Numbered from the stretch's first letter, positions 7,404 to 16,547 are shown. The stretch: 64,000 nt of DNA from VFMC01 sp037130535 (GCA_037130535.1 JBAXSU010000001.1:1-64000); one strand, 5' to 3'. Notes: generated by a model from the sequence alone, not told the origin. Numbers and translations: made by a program.

Positions 7404-9371
7404 TCAGCCGGTTCGACCGGTGAGGTGGCGTGCCTGTGCGACGACGTTGTCGATGTTGATGCCCAGGCGGTCGAGGGCGACGGCACCGGGAGCGCTGGCA
7501 CCGAAGCGGTCGATGCCGATGGAGTGCTGGGCCCAGCGCGCCCAACCGAACGTGGTGGCTGCCTCGACCGACAGCACCGGGATACCGGGAGGCAGCACCG
7601 ACGCACGGTAGGCGTCGTCCTGGCGCTCGAAGCGATCCCACGACGGCATGCTGACCACGCGGGCGTGGATGCCGTCGATGGCCAGTTGCTCGGCAGCGGC
7701 GACCGCCAGTGGCACCTCGCTACCGGTGGCGGCGATGACCAGGTGGGTCTGCCCGTCTGTGTCGCGCACCACGCCTGCACCACGCTCGACGGCCGAGCCG
7801 TCGGTGACGACGGTGACGTTCTGGCGCGACAGCACCAGGGCGGTGGGGCCGTCGTGCTCGATGCACGCCCGCCACGCAGCAGCCGTCTCGTTGGCGTCGG
7901 CTGGGCGGATGACCTGCAGATCCGGAATGGCGCGCAGGGTGGCCAGCTGCTCGACCGGCTGGTGGGTGGGGCCGTCTTCGCCCACGCCGACCGAGTCGTG
8001 GGTGAACACGAACACGACCTTGGCCCGGCTGAGCGCAGCCAGGCGCACTGCGGGGCGCATGTAGTCGAGGAAGACGAAGAACGTGCCGCCCACCGGCAGC
8101 ACCCCGCCGTGCAACGCCATGCCCACCATGGCAGCGCCCATCGCGTGCTCGCGCACGCCGTAGTAGACCTGACGTCCGGCGGGCTGTGCCGCCGACTGGG
8201 CCAGCTGCCCGGCGAGTTTGGTGCCGGTGTTCCCGGTGAGGTCGGCTGCACCAGCCATCACGCCGGGCACCTGGGCCAGCGTGGCGTTGATGGCCTTCTC
8301 GATGGCCACCCGGGTGGCGATCGACTCGCCCTGCTCGAACCGGGGGAGTGAGGCCTCCCAGCCAGCCAGTCCGGTGGCGGCCCACCGAGCGTCCCAGACG
8401 GCCCGGTCGACACCGCTGTCGTGCAGTCGTTGCTGCCAGGCCGACTGCACCGCAGCACCGCGCTCGGCGCAGTGGCCGCGGTAGGCGGCGACCAGGTCGG
8501 CCGGTGCCCAGAACGGCTCGTCGGGGATACCCATCACGGCCTTGGTGCGAGCCACATGATCGGCCGTGAACGGGTTGCCGTGAGCGTGGGGGTTGTCGGT
8601 GAGGTCGGGGCTGGGATGGCCGATGTGGCTGCGCAGCACCACCAGGCTGGGCCGGTCGGTGACGGCCATGGCCCGACGCAGACCCGCCTCGATGGCGTCG
8701 AGATCGTCGGCCACCTCGCCGAGGTTCTCGACGTGCCAGCCGTACGCAGCGAAGCGTTGCGGCACATCGTCGCTGTAGGCGAGGTCGGTGGTGCCATCGA
8801 TGGTGATCTTGTTGTCGTCGTAGATGCACACGAGCGAACCGAGGCCCAGATGCCCGGCCAGCGAGGCGGCTTCGTGGCTGACGCCTTCCATGAAGCAGCC
8901 GTCGCCCGCCACCACGAACACGTGGTGCTGCATTGCGCCGGCACCGAACTCGGCGGCGAGCTGCCGTTCGGCGATGGCCATGCCCACGGCGTTGGCGAAC
9001 CCCTGCCCGAGCGGGCCGGTGGTCACCTCGACACCTGCCGTGTGGTGCACCTCGGGGTGGCCGGGTGTCGCCGAGCCCCACTGGCGGAACTGACGAATGT
9101 CGTCGAGTTCGAGGCCGTACCCGGCCAGATACAGCATCGAGTACTGCAGGATCGATGCGTGGCCGTTGGAGAGGATGAACCGGTCGCGGTCGGGCCAGTG
9201 CGGCTGTGCCGGATCGTGCCGCATCACCCGGCTGTACAGCACGTGCGCCAAAGGCGCCAGCGCCATCGCGGTTCCCTGGTGCCCACTCTTGGCCTGCAGG
9301 GGCGCGTCCATGGCGAACCCACGGATGAGCGAGATGGCGAGCGAATCTTGTTCGGGTGTCAACAACGGCAC
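7404..9371 (-). CDS. tkt: Transketolase
   Basis: This 655-residue thiamin-diphosphate enzyme moves two-carbon units between ketoses and aldoses. The N-terminal domain has KSGHQGTAMA and the ThDP motif GDGCFMEGVSHEA with ...YDDNKITIDG; the pyrimidine domain has the catalytic Glu region (YYGVREHAMGAAMVGMALHGG) and HDSVGVGEDGPTHQPVEQ. A GTG at 9371 is chosen because it gives the family's usual N-terminus and sits six bases after a TACAGT -10 element; a longer frame to 9497 has no family support. It heads the tkt-tal-LOG-MOSC operon. Confidence 0.95.
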   Translation of the reverse strand: MPLLTPEQDSLAISLIRGFAMDAPLQAKSGHQGTAMALAPLAHVLYSRVMRHDPAQPHWPDRDRFILSNGHASILQYSMLYLAGYGLELDDIRQFRQWGSATPGHPEVHHTAGVEVTTGPLGQGFANAVGMAIAERQLAAEFGAGAMQHHVFVVAGDGCFMEGVSHEAASLAGHLGLGSLVCIYDDNKITIDGTTDLAYSDDVPQRFAAYGWHVENLGEVADDLDAIEAGLRRAMAVTDRPSLVVLRSHIGHPSPDLTDNPHAHGNPFTADHVARTKAVMGIPDEPFWAPADLVAAYRGHCAERGAAVQSAWQQRLHDSGVDRAVWDARWAATGLAGWEASLPRFEQGESIATRVAIEKAINATLAQVPGVMAGAADLTGNTGTKLAGQLAQSAAQPAGRQVYYGVREHAMGAAMVGMALHGGVLPVGGTFFVFLDYMRPAVRLAALSRAKVVFVFTHDSVGVGEDGPTHQPVEQLATLRAIPDLQVIRPADANETAAAWRACIEHDGPTALVLSRQNVTVVTDGSAVERGAGVVRDTDGQTHLVIAATGSEVPLAVAAAEQLAIDGIHARVVSMPSWDRFERQDDAYRASVLPPGIPVLSVEAATTFGWARWAQHSIGIDRFGASAPGAVALDRLGINIDNVVAQARHLTGRTG

Positions 9372-9377
9372 GGTGCG

Positions 9378-9383
9378 ACTGTA
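9378..9383 (-). promoter_or_regulatory. Predicted -10 element of the tkt operon
   Basis: TACAGT on the minus strand, six bases before the GTG of tkt, consistent with a leaderless transcript. Confidence 0.45.
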
Positions 9384-9438
9384 CCCGCAGCCCAGCGTGG
9401 GCCGTTCGATCGACGGCCACACTGGGGTTGCGCGGGCG

Positions 9439-9837
9439 TCAGACGGCCGGTGGTAGCAGGGTGAACGGCACCAGGTGCCACGGACCGCGATCGACACGGC
9501 AATGGGCGAAGATCTGTCGGTACTCGGTGAACTCGAGATCGCCCTTCACCAGGCGGTACGTGAACTTGCCCGGCTCGACCGTGAAGGGGCTGACATTGCG
9601 GGCCACCTGTTCGTCGGATTCGTGGAGGCCGTTGCGGAACACCACCTCGAAGTTGCCGCTGCCCGATTCGTCGGGTGGACAGAAGATGAGCGCGACCAGA
9701 TGCGGCGACAGGGTGACGGGCACCGGCTGGGGGGCAGCCATCGAGAACATCGCGCCGGTGAGGTCGATGCGGGTGGACGGCCCGGCCGCCTGGCGCAGGG
9801 CGAAGTTCTCGACGAAGAGCGCTGACACGATCTGCAT
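9439..9837 (-). CDS. Conserved hypothetical protein, beta-rich
   Basis: A 132-residue soluble protein with alternating hydrophobic pattern suggesting beta strands (TRIDLTGAMFSM, VTLSPHLVALIFCPPDESG, FEVVFRNG). No signal peptide or catalytic motif is evident. I do not recognise a named family with confidence. ATG at 9837 is chosen because a TACCCT -10 element lies six bases before it; a longer frame begins at 9879. It is transcribed alone, in the same direction as nagA upstream, from which it is separated by 17 bases. Confidence 0.6.
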   Translation of the reverse strand: MQIVSALFVENFALRQAAGPSTRIDLTGAMFSMAAPQPVPVTLSPHLVALIFCPPDESGSGNFEVVFRNGLHESDEQVARNVSPFTVEPGKFTYRLVKGDLEFTEYRQIFAHCRVDRGPWHLVPFTLLPPAV

Positions 9838-9843
9838 AGGGCG

Positions 9844-9849
9844 AGGGTA
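9844..9849 (-). promoter_or_regulatory. Predicted -10 element of the 9837 gene
   Basis: TACCCT on the minus strand six bases before the ATG at 9837, leaderless spacing. Confidence 0.4.
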
Positions 9850-9854
9850 GCGGT

Positions 9855-10952
9855 CTAGGTCTGTTGCCCGGCCACCCATACTGCGGCCACGTGCAGGTGT
9901 GGGTCGAGGGCGACCAGGTCGGCCCGTCGGCCCGGTGCAACGGTGCCGCGATCGGTCAGGCCGAGCAGACGGGCTGGCACCGTGGAGGCTGCATGCAGCG
10001 CCTGTTCGAGGGGTACCCCTGTGGCCACGCAGGTGCGCACCGCGGCGTCCATCGTGAGGGCGCTGCCCGCCAGCGTGCCGTCAGCCAACCGCGGCGCGCC
10101 GTCGCGCAGTTCGAGGTGCACCGGGCCGGCCGACCCGGCGCGCCAACCCACCGCGTCGGTGACCAGCACCACGCGGTCGGCGCCGAGTGCGGTGAAGGCG
10201 AGGGCCACCATGCGCGGGTGCACGTGAACGCCGTCGGCGATGAGACCAGCAGCCATGGTGGGGTGGGTGAGCACCCAGGCAGCGACGCCCGGCTGACGGT
10301 GGTGGAGGCCGCTCATCGCGTTGAACAGGTGGGTCGCCATCGTCGCCCCAGCCACAGCGGTGCGGTCGAGTTCATCGTCGTTCGCCGTGGTGTGGCCGAT
10401 CGACACCACTATCCCGCGCTGGCGCAACAGTGCGGTGGCGGCAGCCGCCTCGGTCTGTTCGGCGCCCAGGGTGACCATGGCGACATGATCGGGCAGGTCG
10501 GCCAGCCAGTCGAGGTCGACGGGCACCACCAACCCGCTGCGGTGGGCACCGTGCGCCATGCCGAGGAACGGTCCTTCGAGATGGACTCCGGCGATCTCCG
10601 GTCGCAGGGCGCCACGACGACGCATCGCAGCGGCGATGCGGGTGAGTGGCGCGGCGTAGGCCTCGAGTCGGTTGGTGACGAGGGTGGGGCACCACGTGGT
10701 GGTGCCCTGGGCCAGGAGGAGGGCATCGAGTCGGTCCCAGTCGGTGCCGTCGGCGGTGGCCACATCGACGTCGTCGATGCCGTTCACCTGCAGGTCGATG
10801 AACCCGGGGGCGAGCACCTCCAGATCGGCGGGGCCGGTGCACGGCACGACTGCGGTGATCACGCCATCGGCCATCTGCACCGCGGCCGGGCCGACCCACC
10901 CCTCGGGGGTGAGGACCCGCTGGGCGGTGACGGTTGCAGCAGTCGCATGCAT
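9855..10952 (-). CDS. nagA: N-acetylglucosamine-6-phosphate deacetylase
   Basis: This 365-residue amidohydrolase-superfamily enzyme removes acetate from GlcNAc-6-phosphate during amino-sugar and cell-wall recycling. Recognisable features are APGFIDLQVNG, the metal Glu in VHLEGPFLG, histidines in SIGHTTAN and THLFNAMSGLHHRQPG, and the catalytic Asp in LVTDAVG. The usual first HxH metal motif is replaced by DLQVNG, as in other NagA enzymes. ATG at 10952 fits the family length; a TACGGT hexamer lies nine bases upstream. No nagB or transporter is beside it. Confidence 0.92.
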   Translation of the reverse strand: MHATAATVTAQRVLTPEGWVGPAAVQMADGVITAVVPCTGPADLEVLAPGFIDLQVNGIDDVDVATADGTDWDRLDALLLAQGTTTWCPTLVTNRLEAYAAPLTRIAAAMRRRGALRPEIAGVHLEGPFLGMAHGAHRSGLVVPVDLDWLADLPDHVAMVTLGAEQTEAAAATALLRQRGIVVSIGHTTANDDELDRTAVAGATMATHLFNAMSGLHHRQPGVAAWVLTHPTMAAGLIADGVHVHPRMVALAFTALGADRVVLVTDAVGWRAGSAGPVHLELRDGAPRLADGTLAGSALTMDAAVRTCVATGVPLEQALHAASTVPARLLGLTDRGTVAPGRRADLVALDPHLHVAAVWVAGQQT

Positions 10953-10961
10953 CGCCAGGCG

Positions 10962-10967
10962 ACCGTA
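10962..10967 (-). promoter_or_regulatory. Predicted -10 element of nagA
   Basis: TACGGT on the minus strand nine bases before the nagA ATG; slightly longer spacing than most in this window. Confidence 0.35.
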
Positions 10968-10997
10968 CCACCACACCCTGGGAAGGCGGCTGCTGGG

Positions 10998-11003
10998 TAG
11001 GCT
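10998..11003 (+). promoter_or_regulatory. Predicted -10 element of the TetR gene at 11010
   Basis: TAGGCT six bases before the ATG at 11010, leaderless spacing. The nagA promoter region overlaps, so a regulator bound here could affect both. Confidence 0.45.
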
Positions 11004-11009
11004 CGCCTC

Positions 11010-11624
11010 ATGGCCGACCATGGCGACGAGCAGCCATCGACGCGCGACCTGGTTCTCGCCGAGGCCATCCGCTGCTTTGCTGTCGACGGTTACGACGGCA
11101 CCTCGCTGAACGACATCGCTGCCGGTGTCGGCATCAAGCGCCAGAGCCTGCTGCACTACTTCGGTTCGAAAGACGGTCTGTACCGCGAAGCGTTCGAGCG
11201 CATGCTCAGCGACTGGTTCATCCGGCTCGAGGACGCCATCAACAACAACGAGCGCGGACTCCGCAAGGTCGAGTACGTGCTGTCGGCGAGTTTCGACTTC
11301 TTCGCCGACAACCCCGACTACATCCGCCTCGTCCGCCGTGAGGCCATCGACGGAGGCGCCCACCTGGGCATCGACCTGGCGGCAGTGCTGCGGCCCTACT
11401 GGGACCGCAGCGTTCAGTTCTTCGAGCGCGAAATGAATGCAGGTACCTTCCGCCGCCACGACACCGAGCAACTCCTGCTCACGGGCTACGGCGCCATCTT
11501 GAGCTACTTCTCCGATGCGCCCTTCATCGGCGGCCTGCTCGAAGTCGACCCGCTGGACCCGGCGGCGCTGAGCCGACGGCGCGACCACATCGTGTCGTTC
11601 TACCGCATGGCCCTGTTGCCCTGA
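11010..11624 (+). CDS. TetR/AcrR family transcriptional regulator
   Basis: This 204-residue protein has an N-terminal TetR DNA-binding domain (residues about 10-60: LAEAIRCFAVDGYDGTSLNDIAAGVGIKRQSLLHYFGSKDGLY) followed by an all-helical ligand-binding domain. It is divergent from nagA, with about 57 bases between start codons, and upstream of the hydrolase and thioesterase. It may control either unit; the effector is unknown. The next gene has its own likely -10 element just after this stop. Confidence 0.88.
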   Translation: MADHGDEQPSTRDLVLAEAIRCFAVDGYDGTSLNDIAAGVGIKRQSLLHYFGSKDGLYREAFERMLSDWFIRLEDAINNNERGLRKVEYVLSASFDFFADNPDYIRLVRREAIDGGAHLGIDLAAVLRPYWDRSVQFFEREMNAGTFRRHDTEQLLLTGYGAILSYFSDAPFIGGLLEVDPLDPAALSRRRDHIVSFYRMALLP

Positions 11625-11631
11625 GGATTGC

Positions 11632-11637
11632 TACGGT
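11632..11637 (+). promoter_or_regulatory. Predicted -10 element of the alpha/beta hydrolase gene
   Basis: TACGGT eight bases before the ATG at 11646, directly after the TetR stop codon. Confidence 0.4.
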
Positions 11638-11645
11638 CGCCCGCC

Positions 11646-12431
11646 ATGGCGACGCTCGGACTTGCTGGTACCACTGTTGGCTACGCGGTGGAGGGCAGTG
11701 GCACACCCCTGTTGCTGTTCCACGGCACGACGATGAACCGCACGGCCTGGGACATGGTGCGACCTGCGATGCCCGCCGGGTACGAGTACGTGATGGTCGA
11801 CTTCCCGGGTTCCGGCGAGTCGTCGATGCCCGACGCACCCATCTCGATCGACGATCTGGTGGGGCAGGCGGTCGCGGTGATGGACCACCTCGGACACCAG
11901 CGCTTCCATGCGGCGGGCTACTCGCTGGGTGCGGTTGCTGCTCTGGCCACGGCGGCAACGGTGCCCGACCGGGTCGCGTCGGTCACCTCACTGTGCGGCT
12001 GGGCCACCACCGATGCCCGCATGCGATTCACGTTCGGTCTGTGGCGTCGACTCATCGCCACCAGCCCCGAGTTGTTCATGCGCTACGCAGTGGCCGACGG
12101 GTTCACGGCGGCGATGATCGCCATGCTCGAGCCGATGCTCGACGGGGTCATCGCACAGGGCGCGGCGTCGATCGCCCCCGGCAGCGACGCCCACCTCGAC
12201 CTCGACGAGCGCATCGACATCGCCGGCCTCCTCGGTTCCATCGTGGCGCCGACCTTGGTGATCGGCGGTGCGGAGGATCGCTGGGTCGACATCAGCCACA
12301 GCCGGGCCCTCGCGGCGGCGATTGGCGGAAGCCGGCTCGAAGCGTTGCCGTTCGGACACCTGGTCATCCAGGAGGGTGCGGGTGCCGTGGCCGAACTGCT
12401 CCACGCCCACGTGTCGGCCGCATCGGCATGA
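11646..12431 (+). CDS. Alpha/beta hydrolase
   Basis: This 261-residue alpha/beta hydrolase has an oxyanion-region HGTTMNRTAWD, the nucleophile elbow GYSLGAVA with catalytic Ser, an Asp in the region VIGGAEDRWVD, and a C-terminal His in FGHLVIQEG. It would cleave an ester, thioester, lactone or C-C bond; the substrate is not readable. ATG at 11646 is preferred to an upstream TTG because of the -10 spacing. The stop overlaps the start of the thioesterase gene (ATGA), so the two are coupled. Confidence 0.82.
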   Translation: MATLGLAGTTVGYAVEGSGTPLLLFHGTTMNRTAWDMVRPAMPAGYEYVMVDFPGSGESSMPDAPISIDDLVGQAVAVMDHLGHQRFHAAGYSLGAVAALATAATVPDRVASVTSLCGWATTDARMRFTFGLWRRLIATSPELFMRYAVADGFTAAMIAMLEPMLDGVIAQGAASIAPGSDAHLDLDERIDIAGLLGSIVAPTLVIGGAEDRWVDISHSRALAAAIGGSRLEALPFGHLVIQEGAGAVAELLHAHVSAASA

Positions 12432-12877
12432 GTCGGGCCCAGCAGCACCCACCGCTGCCCGACGAGGTGGCGGCGCGCTGGTCGAAGTTCGGTCGCGGCG
12501 ACGACGAGTTGTACGTGAACCTGCTCGGGCTGGTGGTGGAAGAGATCCGCACCGACTACTGCCGGATGCGCATGCCCTTTCGTGCGGTGCTGAACCAGGC
12601 CGCCGGTGTGGTGCACGGTGGCGCCATCGCGAGCCTGCTCGACTCGGTGGTGGTGCCGGTCGTCGGTTCGGGCATCGAACAGGGATCGCGGTTCTCCACG
12701 GTCGACATGCACGTGCAGTACCTGTCGGCGCTCGTGGGTGAGGACGCGGTGGCCGAGGGCTGGGTGGTGAAGCGCGGCCGGCGCACTGTGTTCGTCGAGG
12801 CCGAGGCGGTGGGCGCCGACAGCGGCGCCGTCATCGCCCGCAGCATGCTCACCTACGCCGTCAGCCCGCCACGCTGA
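12428..12877 (+). CDS. PaaI-family hotdog thioesterase
   Basis: A 149-residue hotdog-fold protein of the PaaI/YbgC-like acyl-CoA thioesterase group. The signature VVHGGAIASLLDSVV (HGG at the start of the central helix) and the following strand TVDMHVQYLSAL are typical. It would hydrolyse an aryl- or acyl-CoA in the cytoplasm. Coupling by ATGA with the hydrolase suggests a short acyl-processing operon, and an acyl-CoA synthetase gene follows 62 bases downstream. Confidence 0.82.
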   Translation: MSRAQQHPPLPDEVAARWSKFGRGDDELYVNLLGLVVEEIRTDYCRMRMPFRAVLNQAAGVVHGGAIASLLDSVVVPVVGSGIEQGSRFSTVDMHVQYLSALVGEDAVAEGWVVKRGRRTVFVEAEAVGADSGAVIARSMLTYAVSPPR

Positions 12878-12926
12878 CTCAGGGTTGCTGAACCCGGGTT
12901 GATCGTCGCGGCGCGACGTGGCTGAG

Positions 12927-12932
12927 TAGCGT
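12927..12932 (+). promoter_or_regulatory. Predicted -10 element of the acyl-CoA synthetase operon
   Basis: TAGCGT seven bases before the ATG at 12940, leaderless spacing. Confidence 0.4.
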
Positions 12933-12939
12933 TGGCGAA

Positions 12940-15102
12940 ATGGCCGGAGCGGGACACACACTGTCGGAATCGTCGTCGAAGGCGCTGTTGCGCGGGTACG
13001 GGGTTCCCCTCGCCGACGAGCGCGAGGTCGCTACGGCTGCCGACGCAGTCAGCGCCGCGCAGGAACTGGGGTTCCCAGTGGTGGTGAAGCTGTGCGGCGA
13101 CGCCATCGCCCACAAGACCGAACGCGGCCTGGTGCGACTGCGCCTGGGCGACGCCGCTGCAGTCGACACGGCGGCTGCCGAGTTGCTGGCGGCCGCCACT
13201 GCCGACGACGGGCCCGTGTCGTTGCTCGTCGCGCCGATGATCGCTGGTACCCGCGAGTTCATCGCCGGGGTGGTGCGCGATCCGCAGTTCGGACCCACCG
13301 TCATGCTGGGCGTGGGTGGTGTGCTGGCCGAAGCGGTGGCCGATGTGGCGTTCAGGCCGGTGCCCATCAGCGCCGCCGACGCCGACGACATGATCGACTC
13401 GCTGGCCACCCAGAAACTGCTGGGAGCATTCCGCGGCGAAGCAGCCGTCGACCGGGCGCAGTTGGCAGCGGTGCTGCTGGGCCTGTCGGCTGCCGCCGAG
13501 GCCCGACCCGACATCGCCAGCGTCGACGTGAACCCGCTCATCGTGCGGCGCGATGGCAGCCCGGTGGCGGTCGACGCGCTGGTCGAGGTGGCTCCTGAGG
13601 AGGCCGACACCGGCAGCACACGCCGGGCAAGGCCCACCGACGAGCAGTTCCGCGCCCTGTTCGAGCCGCGAGGCGTGCTCGTTGCCGGAGCCTCCACCCA
13701 CCCGGGCAAGTTCGGCTTCGTCAGCCTGCACAACATCCTTGCCAGCGGTTACCAGGGTGCGGTGTACGGCACCAACCTGCAGGGAGAGACCGTGCTGGGC
13801 ATCGACACGGTGGCCGACGTCGACGCCCTGCCCGATGGGGCGATCGACCTCGTCTTCGTGTGCACGCCTGCGTCGGCGAACCCCGACCTGCTGCGTGCCT
13901 GCGCCCGCAAGGGTATCCGGGCGGCATTCCTCACCAGCGCCGGCTACGGCGAGGCGGGCGACGAGGGGCGTCGGGCCGAGGCCGAGCTGGTGGCTCTGGC
14001 CGATTCGCTGGGCATCCTCCTGGCCGGGCCGAATGGTCAGGGCGTGGTCAGCACGCCGGCGTCGCTCTGCGCCCAGATCGTGGCGCCGTACCCGCCCGCC
14101 GGACGCATCGCCGTGGCCAGCCAGAGCGGCAACTTCGTCAGCAGCTTCCTGAACTACTCGCGCCAGACCGGCGTGGGTATCAGCCGCGCGGTGTCGGCAG
14201 GCAATGCCGCGGCCGTCACCCCGGCCGACTACCTCGACTGGTATGCCGACGATCCGGCAACGGCGGTGTCGCTGGCGTACGTCGAGGGCATCGTCGACGG
14301 CCGGTCGCTGCTCGACCGGTTCGCCAGCGTGGCCCGTCGCAAGCCGCTCGTGGTGGTGAAGGGCGGCGCCACCGAGGCAGGTGCCCGGGCTGCCGCCAGC
14401 CACACCGGTGCCCTCGCCGCGAACGACACCATCTTCGACGGGGTCTGCCGCCAGACCGGCGTCACCCGTGCCGCCACCGTGGAGGAGGCATTCGAGGCGG
14501 CGGCCACGTTCGCCACCCAGCCGCTGCCCCAGGGACCCAATGTCGTGGTGCTCACCACCGCCGGCGGGTGGGGTGTGGTCACCAGCGATGCGGTGCATCG
14601 CGACGGCGCGCTCCGGCTGATGCCGTTGCCCGCCGACCTGTTGGCCCAGATCGACACCAAGTTGCCGCCGCGCTGGAGCCGGAACAACCCGGTCGACTGC
14701 GCCGGGGGAGAGGTGCGCGACACCATCCCCGAGGTGATGGAGATGATCGCCGCCCACCCCGAGGTGCACAGCATCGTCTACCTGGGCCTCGGCATCCAGA
14801 GCAACCAGGCACGCCTGATGCGCGAGGGCCACTTCTACCCCGACGACGGCCTCGAGCGCATCGTCGCCTACCACGAGCGCCAGGACGAGCGGTTCGCTCA
14901 AGCAGCCGACGAGCTGTCGCGCCGATACGCCAAGCCCATCCTCACGGCCACCGAACTCGCCGTGGCCGACCCCGACAATGCCGGCCCCGCGGCCGTGCGG
15001 GCCACAGGTCGGCTGTGCTACCCCAGCGGCAACCGGGCGGTGGTCGCTCTCGGGCACCTGTACCGCTACGCCCGTTTCCGCCAGACCCACGGGATCGGCT
15101 GA
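12940..15102 (+). CDS. ADP-forming acyl-CoA synthetase (acetate-CoA ligase family), fused ATP-grasp/CoA-binding
   Basis: A 720-residue single-chain member of the nucleoside-diphosphate-forming acyl-CoA synthetase superfamily. Residues 1-230 form the ATP-grasp (beta) part (VVVKLCGDAIAHKTERGLV, IASVDVNPLIV). Residues about 240-690 form the CoA-binding and ligase (alpha) part (VLVAGASTHPGKFG, LAGPNGQGVV, ASQSGNF). The phosphorylated His is expected at H488 in AASHTGALA. It interconverts acyl-CoA plus ADP and phosphate with acid plus ATP. The beta-then-alpha domain order is one of several natural arrangements. Substrate is unknown. The next gene starts directly after the stop. Confidence 0.88.
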   Translation: MAGAGHTLSESSSKALLRGYGVPLADEREVATAADAVSAAQELGFPVVVKLCGDAIAHKTERGLVRLRLGDAAAVDTAAAELLAAATADDGPVSLLVAPMIAGTREFIAGVVRDPQFGPTVMLGVGGVLAEAVADVAFRPVPISAADADDMIDSLATQKLLGAFRGEAAVDRAQLAAVLLGLSAAAEARPDIASVDVNPLIVRRDGSPVAVDALVEVAPEEADTGSTRRARPTDEQFRALFEPRGVLVAGASTHPGKFGFVSLHNILASGYQGAVYGTNLQGETVLGIDTVADVDALPDGAIDLVFVCTPASANPDLLRACARKGIRAAFLTSAGYGEAGDEGRRAEAELVALADSLGILLAGPNGQGVVSTPASLCAQIVAPYPPAGRIAVASQSGNFVSSFLNYSRQTGVGISRAVSAGNAAAVTPADYLDWYADDPATAVSLAYVEGIVDGRSLLDRFASVARRKPLVVVKGGATEAGARAAASHTGALAANDTIFDGVCRQTGVTRAATVEEAFEAAATFATQPLPQGPNVVVLTTAGGWGVVTSDAVHRDGALRLMPLPADLLAQIDTKLPPRWSRNNPVDCAGGEVRDTIPEVMEMIAAHPEVHSIVYLGLGIQSNQARLMREGHFYPDDGLERIVAYHERQDERFAQAADELSRRYAKPILTATELAVADPDNAGPAAVRATGRLCYPSGNRAVVALGHLYRYARFRQTHGIG

Positions 15103-16512
15103 ATGGCGCGACGCTCGGACAACCCGGTGATCATCATCACCTGCGCCGCCATCACGGTGGCGATGGGGTTGCTCGTGCTGTGGCAGTGGCTCGTGGCCGC
15201 ACAGGTGCGCGACCCCGACCCCGTCGTGGCCGCGTCGCCGCCACCGGCCGAGTGGTCGCTCGGCACGCCCATCTTGTCGTACCGACGGGCCCCGGGTGTG
15301 CTGTCGTGGCAGATCAACGCGGGTTCGTTCGCCGCCGCGCTGCAACCGGTGTCGGCGCAGATCGACGCGACGTCGTGCTTCACGGTGTCGGTCGACGGTC
15401 GCCCGGTCAGCACCACGAACCCCGCACAACCCGTCATTCCGGCCTCGAACATGAAGATCGTCACCGGTGCGGTGGCCCTCGACGTGCTCGGCCCCAGCTA
15501 CACCTTCACCACCACGGTCGCCGGAGATGTCGGCTCCGACGGCGTGGTGGCGGGCGATCTCGCCCTCGTCGGCGGCGGCGACCCGGTGCTCACCACCGAT
15601 GCGTGGTTGCAGCAGGGCGCGCAGAAGCACCCACCGGTGAATGTCACCCGCCTCGAAGACCTCGCCGACAAGGTGGTGGCGGCCGGAGTCACCCGCGTCG
15701 AGGGTCGGGTACTGGGCGACGCCAGCCGCTACGACGACGAGTGGTTCATCCCCACGTGGTCGACCGACCTGCACGGTGTCGAGGCCGGTCCGTACGACGC
15801 ACTGCTGGTCGACGACGCCGAGATGCAGGCCGACGCCGACCCGGCGCTGCACGCCGCCACGACCTTCACCGCGCTGTTGCGCGAACGAGGCGTGACGGTG
15901 GCTCAGGACCCAGCGGTGGGCACGGCGGTGTTCACCGGTGAGATCGCCTCGGTGGTGTCGCAGCCGCTGTCGGCCATCGTCGGTGAGATGTTGCAGACCA
16001 GCGACGACAACACCGCCGAGATGTTGCTGAAAGAGATCGGCCTCGAGTTCGCCGCCAACGGCACCACCGCTGCAGGCGTGTCGGGCGTGCTCGACCGACT
16101 CGAGGCGTGGGGTGTGCCGTCAGCAGGCGCGGTGGTGCTCGACGGCTCGGGTCTGTCGCGCAGCGACCAGGTGACGTGCTCGCTGCTGTTGGGCGTGCTC
16201 GCCCACGGCAGCCCCGTCGATGCCGTGGGTGCTGGCCTGCCGGTGGCGGCCACATCGGGCACACTCGAGGACATCTTCGTGGGCACCCCGATGGCAGGTC
16301 GCCTGCAGGGCAAGACCGGCACGCTGAGCGATGTGAAGTCGTTGTCGGGCTACGTGGTGGCGTCGGATGGATCGGTCATCCAGTTCTCGCTGGTGCAGAA
16401 CTCGCCCGGTATCGACGACGGTGCCTACCTCGTCGTGTGGGAGCAGATCCTCGCCCCGGCACTCGCCACCTACCCGACCGGGCCCACTGAAGACCAGCTC
16501 GCGCCGCGCTAG
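15103..16512 (+). CDS. dacB: D-alanyl-D-alanine carboxypeptidase/endopeptidase (PBP4 family)
   Basis: This 469-residue protein has an N-terminal membrane anchor (residues about 9-32: VIIITCAAITVAMGLLVLWQ) and a PBP4/peptidase S13 domain facing outward. The active-site motifs are S115-x-x-K118 (SNMK), a SDDN segment at 300-303 in the SxN position, and KTG at 404-406. It trims or cleaves cross-linked peptidoglycan peptides. It begins on the base after the upstream stop codon, so it is transcribed with the acyl-CoA synthetase, an unusual pairing. Confidence 0.9.
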   Translation: MARRSDNPVIIITCAAITVAMGLLVLWQWLVAAQVRDPDPVVAASPPPAEWSLGTPILSYRRAPGVLSWQINAGSFAAALQPVSAQIDATSCFTVSVDGRPVSTTNPAQPVIPASNMKIVTGAVALDVLGPSYTFTTTVAGDVGSDGVVAGDLALVGGGDPVLTTDAWLQQGAQKHPPVNVTRLEDLADKVVAAGVTRVEGRVLGDASRYDDEWFIPTWSTDLHGVEAGPYDALLVDDAEMQADADPALHAATTFTALLRERGVTVAQDPAVGTAVFTGEIASVVSQPLSAIVGEMLQTSDDNTAEMLLKEIGLEFAANGTTAAGVSGVLDRLEAWGVPSAGAVVLDGSGLSRSDQVTCSLLLGVLAHGSPVDAVGAGLPVAATSGTLEDIFVGTPMAGRLQGKTGTLSDVKSLSGYVVASDGSVIQFSLVQNSPGIDDGAYLVVWEQILAPALATYPTGPTEDQLAPR

Positions 16513-16535
16513 CACGTTCGGGTGCCGCCTGGGCC

Positions 16536-16541
16536 TACGGT
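16536..16541 (+). promoter_or_regulatory. Predicted -10 element of the LON-domain gene
   Basis: TACGGT six bases before the ATG at 16548, leaderless spacing. Confidence 0.45.
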
Positions 16542-16547
16542 GGGGTC

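Noticed and set aside
5231..8251. A continuous 1006-codon minus-strand frame covering LOG, transaldolase and part of transketolase
   Set aside because: Only its 3' third (the LOG protein) is real. The rest is out of frame with tal and tkt, which are both intact in their own frames.
12853..15852. Very long minus-strand reading frame (about 1000 codons) opposite the acyl-CoA synthetase
   Set aside because: It is the codon-position shadow of the real gene on the plus strand in GC-rich DNA; the translation is Gly/His/Arg/Val-rich with no recognisable domain, while the plus-strand protein is clear.
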